Of a stretch of 6,889 bases of DNA, positions 1-5,327 are shown in pieces. Source of the stretch: Clostridia bacterium (lineage in GTDB: Bacteria; Bacillota; Clostridia; Peptostreptococcales; Anaerovoracaceae); contig CAAEEE010000124.1 of NCBI GenBank assembly GCA_900754805.1, positions 1-6,889 on the forward strand, in the 5' to 3' direction. How positions within the stretch are numbered: position 1 is the first letter of the stretch; the number at the start of each line of letters is the position of its first letter. Position numbers and translations under genes: made by a program. The notes under the pieces are model-generated. The model was not told the origin of the DNA. It was given only the letters and a program-made list of their open reading frames with translations, and made no database searches.

Positions 1-921
1 CGGAGCGCAGCAGCAGGTCGGATTATTATTGATAAAATCGTAAAGTTTTTTTGTTCCCGCCGCAAAAGAATATACGGCTCTGCCATGATTCATCGGCAGA
101 TTAACTTTGTTGACGATTTTGCCGGCTTCATAGAGATCCAAATACGCGTCCACAAACATTTCCGTATGGATATTCAAATCTTTAATATCAGATTCTGCGA
201 GCAGTGAACCGACTGAAGACGGAAGTCCGCCGATACCGATCTGAATCGTAGAACCGCTTTCCAAATGATTTACAATGTGGTTTGCAATCTCTTTATCTTC
301 TTCTGAGGGTTCCTTCACTCGCAGTTCCGCAAGCGGCAGATTCTCTCCTTCCACAATATAATCGACATCTTTAATGTTAATTTCATTATTGTATCCATAT
401 GCAAACGGCATATTTTCATTAATTTCTACAACAATTTTTCTGGCGCCTCGAATCACGCCTTTCATATCCGCAACCTGTGGGCCTAAATTGAAGTCACCGT
501 TTGCATCCATCGGTCCGACCTGAAACATTGCTACATCTATATGGTTGCCCTTGTCATTCCAAAGATCTGGAAGTTCGCAGAACATCATCGGCATGTACCA
601 GCAGTTTCCGTCATCTGCCATTTTTCGGTCAAACGCATTAAAATGAGCTGATGTAAAGCGTACATGCTGCGGGGCTTCTTCACCAAGCGTTGCCGCCGCA
701 CGATAAGTTGCCAGAGATTCGTGGCGAATTCCCACGGTCGAAAGAATCGTAACGCCCTTCAGCTCCGAAACGCGCATTGCAAGAGCCTTATCCATTGTAT
801 CTACAACGCCTGCACCCGTTCCAAAATGTACACGGTATCCGTTTCGTACAACCTGAGCCGCCGTTTCTGCCGACACTCGTTTGCTCTCATATTCCAGTCT
901 GTAATTATTAAAATCGGTCAT
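1..921 (-). CDS. Acetyl-CoA hydrolase/transferase-family CoA-transferase (butyryl-CoA:acetate or 4-hydroxybutyrate CoA-transferase type), C-terminus cut by window edge
   Basis: These are the first 307 residues of a protein whose family is usually about 430-450 long. The frame is open to the window edge. Enzymes of this family move CoA between an acyl-CoA and a carboxylate through a glutamyl-CoA thioester, typically in the last step of butyrate or 4-hydroxybutyrate fermentation in the cytoplasm. Visible marks are the N-terminal VHFGTGAG segment (31-38), GDFNLGPQ (142-149), the glycine loop IGIGGLPSSVGSLLAES (228-244) and DLNIHTEMFVDAY (248-260). By family alignment from memory, Glu254 in IHTEM is the catalytic glutamate. 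The start is the ATG at 921, with AGGAG at 931-936 and about 9 nt spacing. A terminator upstream (982-1017) separates it from the small gene at 1058-1279, so it needs its own promoter in the interval or read-through. I saw no good one. The family is secure; the substrate pair is not. Confidence 0.88.
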   Translation of the reverse strand, partial: MTDFNNYRLEYESKRVSAETAAQVVRNGYRVHFGTGAGVVDTMDKALAMRVSELKGVTILSTVGIRHESLATYRAAATLGEEAPQHVRFTSAHFNAFDRKMADDGNCWYMPMMFCELPDLWNDKGNHIDVAMFQVGPMDANGDFNLGPQVADMKGVIRGARKIVVEINENMPFAYGYNNEINIKDVDYIVEGENLPLAELRVKEPSEEDKEIANHIVNHLESGSTIQIGIGGLPSSVGSLLAESDIKDLNIHTEMFVDAYLDLYEAGKIVNKVNLPMNHGRAVYSFAAGTKKLYDFINNNPTCCCAP

Positions 922-981
922 TTCCTTACTCTCCTTTCGCTCTGCGCCTGCTGTTTTGCTTGTAAAATCTATCCTATAATT

Positions 982-1017
982 AAAAAATAATAGCCCTGCC
1001 GAAGCAAGACTATTACT
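982..1017 (-). terminator. Rho-independent terminator with UUCG tetraloop, downstream of the 73-residue gene
   Basis: Read on the minus strand, a stem of about 14 pairs (1004-1017 with 986-999, including some G-U pairs) closes a C(UUCG)G tetraloop at 1000-1003. A run of six U (982-987) follows, partly inside the stem base. It begins 40 nt after the stop of the small gene and ends about 60 nt before the CoA-transferase start. It therefore most likely ends the small gene's transcript. Confidence 0.85.
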
Positions 1018-1057
1018 GTTTCGTCTTTAAATATAAAATCGTATTCGTCGCTATGAA

Positions 1058-1279
1058 TCAGTGCCCGAAATCCGCTTTCGCAGCGTCAAGTTCTGCAAGC
1101 CCTGCTTCAATCGTTTCTGCAATTTCCTCGTCTGTAAACTTGCAGCCTTCTCTATCCGCATAAGCCTGCATTCCCGTTTTGATAATCGGTTTTACCACAT
1201 CTCGTTCGATGGAGTTAGGGTTAACTTCGTTGATTGCCTCTTCAAAAGCAAATCTTAAAAAATCTTTCTGCGTAATCAT
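1058..1279 (-). CDS. Small acidic helical protein, function unknown (73 residues)
   Basis: I do not recognise this protein. It starts MITQKDFLRFAFEEAINEVN and ends DAAKADFGH. It is rich in Glu, Asp, Ala and Ile, has a single Cys (46), no signal peptide and no membrane segment. The residue pattern predicts a mostly alpha-helical cytoplasmic protein. The start is the ATG at 1279 because a perfect AGGAGG lies at 1287-1292 with 7 nt spacing. An upstream in-frame ATG at 1303 has no comparable site and would place the Shine-Dalgarno inside the gene. The gene has its own consensus promoter (1340-1367) and terminator (982-1017), so it is monocistronic. That makes it a likely real, independently expressed gene despite its size. 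The purF and CoA-transferase neighbours do not indicate its role. Confidence 0.75.
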   Translation of the reverse strand: MITQKDFLRFAFEEAINEVNPNSIERDVVKPIIKTGMQAYADREGCKFTDEEIAETIEAGLAELDAAKADFGH

Positions 1280-1339
1280 AGCGGGTCCTCCTTTTAAATT
1301 CATATTATTATTGTTTTGGGAATCTCTTCCTATAATTCT

Positions 1340-1367
1340 ATTTTACAAAAAAAATGGAATTTGTCAA
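1340..1367 (-). promoter_or_regulatory. Sigma-A-type promoter of the 73-residue gene
   Basis: On the minus strand, -35 TTGACA (1362-1367) is perfect. A 16-nt spacer containing eight consecutive T separates it from -10 TAAAAT (1340-1345, 5/6). Transcription should start near 1333, giving a leader of about 54 nt before the ATG at 1279. The -35 sits immediately next to the T-run that may end purF transcription. Confidence 0.75.
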
Positions 1368-1368
1368 T

Positions 1369-1405
1369 AAAAAAGGCTTGCGAATTTTGTATACATGAAA
1401 CGCAA
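1369..1405 (-). terminator. Possible weak terminator after purF
   Basis: On the minus strand, TTGCG (1401-1405) can pair with CGCAA (1378-1382) across an AT-rich loop with a few extra possible A-U pairs. A C-C-T6 run (1369-1376) follows. The stem is short and the loop long, so this is a weak candidate. It is kept because purF ends just upstream and a separate promoter begins just downstream. Confidence 0.35.
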
Positions 1406-1406
1406 T

Positions 1407-2837
1407 TTACTCCCTGCCCGGAATCGGAGACTCAAATCTTCCCTTAGCGCTTGTCTTCGGAATCTCCGTCGGATATTTACCGTCGAAACATGCGGTGCAG
1501 TACTTCGCACCGTTCATGCCCTTGGCAATCTGCTTTGCATTTTCCACGCTCAGATAGCCAAGCGAATCGACTCCGATAATCTTCGCAATCTCTTCAATCG
1601 TATGATTTGCGGCTATTAGGTTCTCACGCGAATCGATATCCGTACCGTAATAGCAAGGGTTCAAAAACGGTGGTGCGGAAACTCTCAGGTGAATTTCCTT
1701 CGCGCCTTCTTCCCTTAAAAGCTTGACAATCCGCGCGCTGGTCGTGCCGCGCACAATCGAGTCGTCAATCATCACCACACGTTTGCCGCGTACAACCTCC
1801 GCGATTGGATTGAGCTTGATTTTGACTTTGTCCTCTCGGCTCTTCTGTCCCGGCTGAATAAAGGTTCGGCCGATATATTTATTCTTAATAAATCCGATTT
1901 CGTATGGTATTCCTGACTGCTTCGCATAGCCTACCGCTGCATCCAGCCCCGAATCAGGCACTCCGATTACGACATCTGCCTGTACCGGATGCTCCAGCGC
2001 AAGAAACGCTCCCGCGCGCATACGCGCGGTATGCACACTGCAGCCGTCGATGACGGAATCCGGTCTTGCGAAATAGATATATTCAAATACGCACATCGCG
2101 CCTTCCGCCTTGCCGCAGTGATCCTCAATGCTTCGCACGCCGTCCTTATCGAAAATGACGATTTCGCCCGGCTTAATATCCCGGATAAACTTCGCGCTGA
2201 CAGCATCGAGCGCACAGCTTTCCGAAGCGACTACATATCTGCCATCCTCTGTCTTTCCGTAACAAAGCGGACGGAATCCGTTTTCATCGCGCACCGCAAT
2301 CAGCTTGGCCGGCGACATAATTACCAGCGAATACGCGCCTTTAATTCGCTCCATTGCCCGGTTTACTGCCTGCTCAATCGAAGGAGCCTTCAGCCTTTCC
2401 TTCGTGATGATATAGGAAATGACTTCCGTATCGCTGGTGGTGGAAAAGATAGAGCCTTCCATCTCCAGTTCGCGCCGCAGTTCTTCACAGTTTACGATGT
2501 TGCCGTTATGTGCAAGCGCCATTCTTCCTTTGATATGATTGACAACGATCGGCTGCGCATTGCTGCGGTCGTTCCCACCGGTTGTGCCGTAGCGCACATG
2601 ACCGACTGCCATGTTGCCTTCGCCCAGACCTTCTAAAATCCGCGGTGAAAAGACATCATTGACAAGTCCCGTGTCCTTATATACCTGAAAGAGTCCTGCC
2701 TCGTTGACAACTATGCCGCACGACTCCTGTCCGCGGTGCTGCAGCGCAAACAAGCCATAATATGCCGTGCTTGCAACATCGGATTTCCCCTGAGAAAATA
2801 CACCGAAAACACCACATTCTTCTCTCAAACTACTCAT
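1407..2837 (-). CDS. purF: Amidophosphoribosyltransferase (glutamine PRPP amidotransferase), Fe-S type
   Basis: PurF makes 5-phosphoribosylamine from PRPP and glutamine, the first committed step of purine synthesis, in the cytoplasm. The 476 residues match the length of the Bacillus subtilis enzyme. A short propeptide MSSLREE precedes Cys8, which in this family becomes the N-terminal nucleophile of the glutaminase domain after self-cleavage. Glutaminase motifs follow: LQHRGQES (32-39), GHVRYGTTGG (79-88) and LAHNGNIVN (108-116). The phosphoribosyltransferase domain carries the PRPP loop VVMIDDSIVRGTT (354-366). The four [4Fe-4S] ligands of the Bacillus-type enzyme are present by alignment from memory (Cys249, Cys395, Cys447, Cys450), so an oxygen-sensitive cluster is expected. 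The start is the ATG at 2837, with AGGAGG at 2846-2851 and 8 nt spacing. A GTG 24 nt upstream stays open but places the ribosome site inside the gene. The start lies 16 nt after the purC stop, so the two are co-transcribed and probably coupled. Confidence 0.97.
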   Translation of the reverse strand: MSSLREECGVFGVFSQGKSDVASTAYYGLFALQHRGQESCGIVVNEAGLFQVYKDTGLVNDVFSPRILEGLGEGNMAVGHVRYGTTGGNDRSNAQPIVVNHIKGRMALAHNGNIVNCEELRRELEMEGSIFSTTSDTEVISYIITKERLKAPSIEQAVNRAMERIKGAYSLVIMSPAKLIAVRDENGFRPLCYGKTEDGRYVVASESCALDAVSAKFIRDIKPGEIVIFDKDGVRSIEDHCGKAEGAMCVFEYIYFARPDSVIDGCSVHTARMRAGAFLALEHPVQADVVIGVPDSGLDAAVGYAKQSGIPYEIGFIKNKYIGRTFIQPGQKSREDKVKIKLNPIAEVVRGKRVVMIDDSIVRGTTSARIVKLLREEGAKEIHLRVSAPPFLNPCYYGTDIDSRENLIAANHTIEEIAKIIGVDSLGYLSVENAKQIAKGMNGAKYCTACFDGKYPTEIPKTSAKGRFESPIPGRE

Positions 2838-2853
2838 ACCTTGCGCCTCCTGC

Positions 2854-3573
2854 TTATTCACCGAACACGCGATTCATCATTTCGTTATAGGCATCTTCCA
2901 CGCCGCCCATATCTCTGCGGAAGCGGTCCTTATCCAGCTTCTCATTGGTTTCGCTGTCCCAGAAGCGGCAGGTGTCCGGTGAGATTTCATCCGCGAGCAC
3001 GATTGTCCCATCGGAAAGTCTTCCGTATTCCATCTTAAAGTCAACTAACTTAACCTTGCGCGCCAAAAAATACTCCTTGAGAATTTCATTGACACGGAAC
3101 GCATAGTGCTTAATGGTCTCAATTTCTTCGTCCGTTGCAAGGCCTAAAGCCTTCGCATGATAGGAGTTCATCAGCGGGTCATGCAGTTCATCGTTTTTGT
3201 ACGAAAACTCAATCGTCGGAGCTTCGAAAACGATGCCTTCTTCCACGCCAAATCTCTTCGCAAAAGAGCCTGCGGAAATATTGCGAATAATAACCTCCAG
3301 CGGTACAATCGAAACCTTCTTTACCAGTGTGTCACGGTCGCTGAGTTCTTCAACAAAATGCGTCGGTACGCCCTTTTCTTCAAGTATTTTGCAAAGATGA
3401 TTTGACATCTTGTTATTGATAACGCCTTTGCCCACAATCGTGCCCTTTTTCAGTCCGTCTAAAGCGGTTGCGTCATCTTTATATGATACGATTACATAAT
3501 CCGGATTATTTGTGCTGTATACCTTTTTTGCCTTGCCCTCGTAGAGTTGTTCTAACTTTTCAATCTTTTCCAT
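2854..3573 (-). CDS. purC: Phosphoribosylaminoimidazole-succinocarboxamide synthase (SAICAR synthetase)
   Basis: PurC joins carboxyaminoimidazole ribotide to aspartate with ATP to give SAICAR, a cytoplasmic step of purine synthesis. The 239 residues fit the single-domain bacterial enzyme. Family motifs are YEGKAKKVY (11-19, nucleotide site), [14 protein letters not shown] (90-103) and [14 protein letters not shown] (193-206). A Lys/Asp-rich segment, [14 protein letters not shown] (210-223), follows. The start is the ATG at 3573, with GGAGG at 3582-3586 and 8 nt spacing. An in-frame ATG 33 nt upstream has no such site and would add residues not usual in the family. It is the first gene of a purC-purF unit. 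No purE, purM or purN lies in the window, so the cluster is shorter than the classical large pur operon. The leader is only about 36 nt, too short for a purine riboswitch, so control at the promoter is more likely. Confidence 0.97.
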   Translation of the reverse strand: MEKIEKLEQLYEGKAKKVYSTNNPDYVIVSYKDDATALDGLKKGTIVGKGVINNKMSNHLCKILEEKGVPTHFVEELSDRDTLVKKVSIVPLEVIIRNISAGSFAKRFGVEEGIVFEAPTIEFSYKNDELHDPLMNSYHAKALGLATDEEIETIKHYAFRVNEILKEYFLARKVKLVDFKMEYGRLSDGTIVLADEISPDTCRFWDSETNEKLDKDRFRRDMGGVEDAYNEMMNRVFGE

Positions 3574-3615
3574 TTGTCTTACCTCCCCCGAAAAAAGATT
3601 CTGCAAATATAGTAT

Positions 3616-3644
3616 GTTATATCATCGGTCGAATGTTTTGTCAA
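3616..3644 (-). promoter_or_regulatory. Sigma-A-type promoter of purC-purF
   Basis: On the minus strand, -35 TTGACA (3639-3644, perfect) and -10 TATAAC (3616-3621, 5/6) are separated by the ideal 17 nt. The predicted start near 3609 leaves about 36 nt of leader before the purC ATG at 3573. Confidence 0.85.
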
Positions 3645-3663
3645 TTCTTCTGATAAACGTTCG
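3630..3663. promoter_or_regulatory. Candidate PurR operator (PurBox-like inverted repeat) over the purC promoter
   Basis: CGAATGTT at 3630-3637 and AACGTTCG at 3656-3663 form an inverted repeat (7 of 8 positions) with 18 nt between the arms. The repeat spans the -35 of the purC promoter. Bacillus-type PurR binds paired, inverted PurBoxes with a central CGAA, spaced at about this distance upstream of pur operons. The CGAA cores and geometry agree. The flanking bases only partly match the consensus I remember. No purR gene is visible here. Confidence 0.45.
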
Positions 3664-3854
3664 CCCCATTTTCCGTAAATTTCTTCGCAGTTTCTCTGTA
3701 AAACGGGTCAAAACACGTACATTATGCAAACATCTCGGTGAAAAAATACGGAAAATCCATTTTTCCCTTAAATCTCCTCTTGCTTGCGCATGATGGAATA
3801 AAATACAGAGCAAGATAGTTTTTTGTATTTTTCTACAAAAAAATAAAAAATATG

Positions 3855-3884
3855 TTTACATCTCACATTTTCCTGTGCTATAAT
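3855..3884 (+). promoter_or_regulatory. Strong plus-strand promoter with extended -10, at the edge of the trpB2 remnant
   Basis: -35 TTTACA (3855-3860, 5/6), an 18-nt spacer and a perfect -10 TATAAT (3879-3884) preceded by TG-C (extended -10). An A-rich tract (3837-3852) just upstream could act as an UP element. The predicted start near 3891 falls at the first bases of the damaged trpB2 frame. This is the best promoter for the downstream double-glycine precursor gene, which would then have a leader of about 360 nt. Confidence 0.75.
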
Positions 3885-3892
3885 TCGGTAAA

Positions 3893-4191
3893 TTGATGAG
3901 GGAGAGTAAGCGAGACGGAGTCACTCCTCCGATGACTGCTGAAGAGCTTTCCGGAGTATTTTGCGAAGAACTGGTGCAGCAGGAACTGGATGATGATACT
4001 GCTTATATCGAAATTCCGCAGGAAATTCAGGACTTCTATAAAATATACCGTCCGGTTCCGCTGGTTCGCGCTTATTGTCCGGAAGAAAAGCTGGGCATCC
4101 CTGCGAAAAACTCAGAGGGGAAGCTGATTACAGAATCATCGCGGTTGAGCCTGCATCCTGCCCGAGCTTCACTATGTTATACTATATCTAA
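3893..4191 (+). pseudogene. Remnant of tryptophan synthase beta-like gene (TrpB2 type), start, large internal segment and end missing
   Basis: Two pieces of one family are stitched together in different frames. The first piece (about 3926-4108) reads PPMTAEELSGVFCEEL, then IEIPQEIQDFYKIYRP and EEKLGIPAK, which matches the TrpB2 N-terminal region up to the point where YYK-EG and the PLP-lysine SHK motif should follow. Instead, after an A-run at about 4106-4110, a different frame (from about 4111) reads LRGEADYRIIAVEPASCPS and then FT. In the family this segment lies roughly 200-250 residues further on. Homology ends near 4173 and this second frame stops at 4189-4191. The PLP lysine, the glycine-rich phosphate loop and most of the fold are gone, so no enzyme can be made. 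The frame at 3893 stays open to 4219, but its tail is a shadow of the shifted frame. Assignment rests on remembered family motifs. The working enzyme would join serine and indole. Confidence 0.72.
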
Positions 4192-4251
4192 ACAATCATT
4201 AGCCCTTTTTTCTTTTTGATCGTATAAATAAACAGAAGGAGGAAGCATGAT

Positions 4252-4518
4252 ATGAAAAAAGTCGAAAAGGACAAGACTGCTATCCTTAGCGAGAATGTGC
4301 TTGACAAGGTTTCGGGCGGTAACGAAATCGCGGACAATGGGGATCTTAAGATAAACCAGAATAACTTTGACACCAGTATAAAGCTCAACAATATTGAATT
4401 TACTACAAAGATACAGACCAACAAGTCTGACTTTGATACAACGATAAATTTCAATAATTTTGACACAAGTATCAAAATAAACAACAATTCCGACATAAAG
4501 GCACTGAAAAACAATTAA
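4252..4518 (+). CDS. Double-glycine-leader peptide precursor with Asn-rich repeat core (RiPP/bacteriocin-like, function unknown)
   Basis: The product has 88 residues. Residues 1-23 look like a double-glycine export leader. LSENVLDKVSGG (12-23) fits the pattern Leu -12, Ser -11, Leu -7, Val -4 and Gly-Gly -2/-1, which is cut by peptidase-containing ABC transporters. The Glu usual at -8 is Val here. The predicted mature part (24-88) has 65 residues, 16 of them Asn. It contains no Cys, Trp, Tyr, Pro, His or Arg, and its only aromatics are five Phe. It repeats a unit of the form F-D-T-S-I-K-x-N-N at Phe39, Phe50, Phe61 and Phe70. The start ATG at 4252 is set by AAGGAGG at 4236-4242 (9 nt). An ATG at 4247 runs into a stop at once. 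No modifying enzyme or transporter is in the window, and lack of Cys argues against lanthipeptide or sactipeptide chemistry. It could be an unmodified bacteriocin, a modified peptide of another class, or a secreted repeat peptide. Confidence 0.8.
   Translation: MKKVEKDKTAILSENVLDKVSGGNEIADNGDLKINQNNFDTSIKLNNIEFTTKIQTNKSDFDTTINFNNFDTSIKINNNSDIKALKNN
4360..4488 (+). repeat. Degenerate ~33-bp tandem repeats inside the precursor core
   Basis: Four imperfect units encode NNFDTSIKLNN, IEFTTKIQTNK, SDFDTTINFNN and FDTSIKINN. The Phe residues are spaced 11, 11 and 9 residues apart. The first and last units are also similar at the DNA level (AATAACTTTGACACCAGTAT against AATAATTTTGACACAAGTAT), which points to duplication. 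A weaker fifth copy (LKINQNN) may precede them. Confidence 0.75.
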
Positions 4519-4564
4519 AAAGCACTATCCCCCCTAATTGACGATGAAAGGAGAAAAGCATTTG

Positions 4565-4627
4565 ATGAAATGGGTGGCGTGGAATCAACCCCTGGTTGGA
4601 GATGCCCGTACTGCCTGTCGATACTGA
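4565..4627 (+). CDS. Possible 20-residue peptide downstream of the precursor
   Basis: The frame MKWVAWNQPLVGDARTACRY starts at 4565. AGGAG lies at 4549-4553, 11 nt before this ATG or 8 nt before an in-frame TTG at 4562. An in-frame ATG at 4544 is also open. It sits in the same orientation, 46 nt after the precursor stop and before a strong terminator. I recognise no family. The ribosome site is the only positive evidence, and the frame overlaps another short one (4570-4650). Confidence 0.25.
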   Translation: MKWVAWNQPLVGDARTACRY

Positions 4628-4650
4628 ACCTCGAGCCGAAAAAAGCCTGA
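4570..4650 (+). CDS. Alternative 26-residue frame with CPYC motif, possibly a gene remnant
   Basis: The frame starts at the ATG at 4570 and contains GWRCPYCLSILNLEPKKA before a TGA at 4648-4650. The CxxC resembles half of a zinc-binding ribbon. The nearest ribosome site is about 16 nt away, which is poor, and only one CxxC is present. It could be the decayed end of a larger gene lost from this island, or chance. It cannot be real together with the 4565 frame unless they overlap. Confidence 0.18.
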   Translation: MGGVESTPGWRCPYCLSILNLEPKKA

Positions 4651-4687
4651 AGCAGCGAAAATATACTGCTGCAGCTGCCGACGCAGC

Positions 4688-4722
4688 AAAAGCCTTGAAA
4701 TTATCAAAATTCCAAGGCTTTT
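4688..4722. terminator. Strong bidirectional terminator between the accessory island and the fprA operon
   Basis: A perfect 10-bp inverted repeat, AAAAGCCTTG (4688-4697) and CAAGGCTTTT (4713-4722), is extended inward by one mismatch and 4 bp of AATT around the loop ATCAA. T-runs end the stem on both strands. It can end plus-strand transcripts from the precursor region and minus-strand transcripts from the gene ending at 4768. Confidence 0.85.
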
Positions 4723-4767
4723 GTTGTGGGCTGCAACCTTTTCGAACCCCTAAGCTTCGCATCGCTA

Positions 4768-5280
4768 TCATTTGGTCCATGTTCGCACACCGTATCTGCA
4801 TTGCTTCAATTCACTTTCCGCTATTTTGAAATGGTCGTTGCCGTAGCGGACATAAAGAATCACTCGTACTTTATAATAATACTTCTTTCCGCGGATTCCC
4901 TGCTTGTTGACATATACATTTTTTTCATGGGTACGCCATATAATGTAACGCGAATGTTTTCTTACAGATCGGCAGAACTTATAATATATCTCGTAGCCCT
5001 CTGCCTCTGCTTCATCAATGAGTGCCTCCAGTTCAGCACTCGGTTGAACGACTACTTTAATATTCTTTTTCTTTGTTTTCATGGTGCGTACGGCGAGTTC
5101 AAGATTCATGACTTTTTCTGAGAGCGCGATCTCCGTTTCGTTCAGGATCGGCTCGTCCGCATCAGGCGGAAACTCGAATCCGAATGCCTCATTTGCTGCA
5201 AAGCCAAACGCGAGGAGTAAGCTCAGAACCATGCACAAGCATCTTTTTTTTAGGCGTTTCAAAGCTGCTGATTTTTCCAT
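4768..5280 (-). CDS. Secreted small protein with a single Fn3-like domain, function unknown
   Basis: The product has 170 residues. Residues 1-13 are basic and 14-29 hydrophobic (LCMVLSLLLAFGFAA), so it carries a Sec signal peptide cut somewhere around 29-34. There is no lipobox, as the two Cys lie before the hydrophobic core. An acidic segment (36-52) leads to a domain (about 73-166) with the pattern GYEIYYK (95-101) and GKKYYYKVRVILYVRYG (131-147). This resembles the Fn3-like repeats of clostridial surface proteins, where a conserved GYEIY strand and a YYYKVRAY strand flank the fold. The start chosen is the ATG at 5280, with AGGAGA at 5288-5293 and 7 nt spacing. An alternative ATG at 5331 overlaps the fprA stop as ATGA with a weaker site and would add 17 residues before the signal peptide. 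It is the last gene of the operon, ahead of the terminator at 4688-4722. Only the secretion signal and domain type can be supported. Confidence 0.75.
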   Translation of the reverse strand: MEKSAALKRLKKRCLCMVLSLLLAFGFAANEAFGFEFPPDADEPILNETEIALSEKVMNLELAVRTMKTKKKNIKVVVQPSAELEALIDEAEAEGYEIYYKFCRSVRKHSRYIIWRTHEKNVYVNKQGIRGKKYYYKVRVILYVRYGNDHFKIAESELKQCRYGVRTWTK

Positions 5281-5327
5281 GTAAAAATCTCCTGTATACT
5301 CGGTATATATCCTCAAAATTTCTCCGG

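Noticed and set aside
922..981. Possible promoter for the CoA-transferase (TTGCTT, 17 nt, TTTAAT from inside the terminator stem)
   Set aside because: The -35 matches consensus poorly and would lie in the terminator hairpin. It is not supportable without transcript data.
1989..2636. Long plus-strand frame (215 residues) inside purF
   Set aside because: It is the antisense shadow of the well-supported purF gene and has no recognisable domain.
3622..3813. Minus-strand frame of 63 residues upstream of purC
   Set aside because: It has no ribosome site, runs through the purC promoter and operator region, and has an Arg/Phe-rich composition typical of chance frames.
3819..3842. AT-only hairpin TTTTTTGTA/TACAAAAAA upstream of the plus-strand promoter
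   Set aside because: It lacks a G/C stem and no plus-strand gene precedes it. It is more likely part of an A/T-rich promoter-upstream region than a terminator.
4188..4514. Minus-strand hydrophobic frame opposite the precursor gene
   Set aside because: The apparent membrane protein is the complement of Asn/Lys/Asp-rich codons and lacks its own ribosome site. The plus-strand gene has a clear one.
4735..4760. GGGGTTCGAA on the minus strand, like a tRNA T-loop
   Set aside because: The matching CCCC stem, acceptor and anticodon arms are absent, so it is not a tRNA or a clear att site.
5281..5327. GTATAC/GTATAT partial palindrome between fprA and the secreted protein gene
   Set aside because: It is too short and imperfect to call an operator, and no promoter elements with proper spacing are present.
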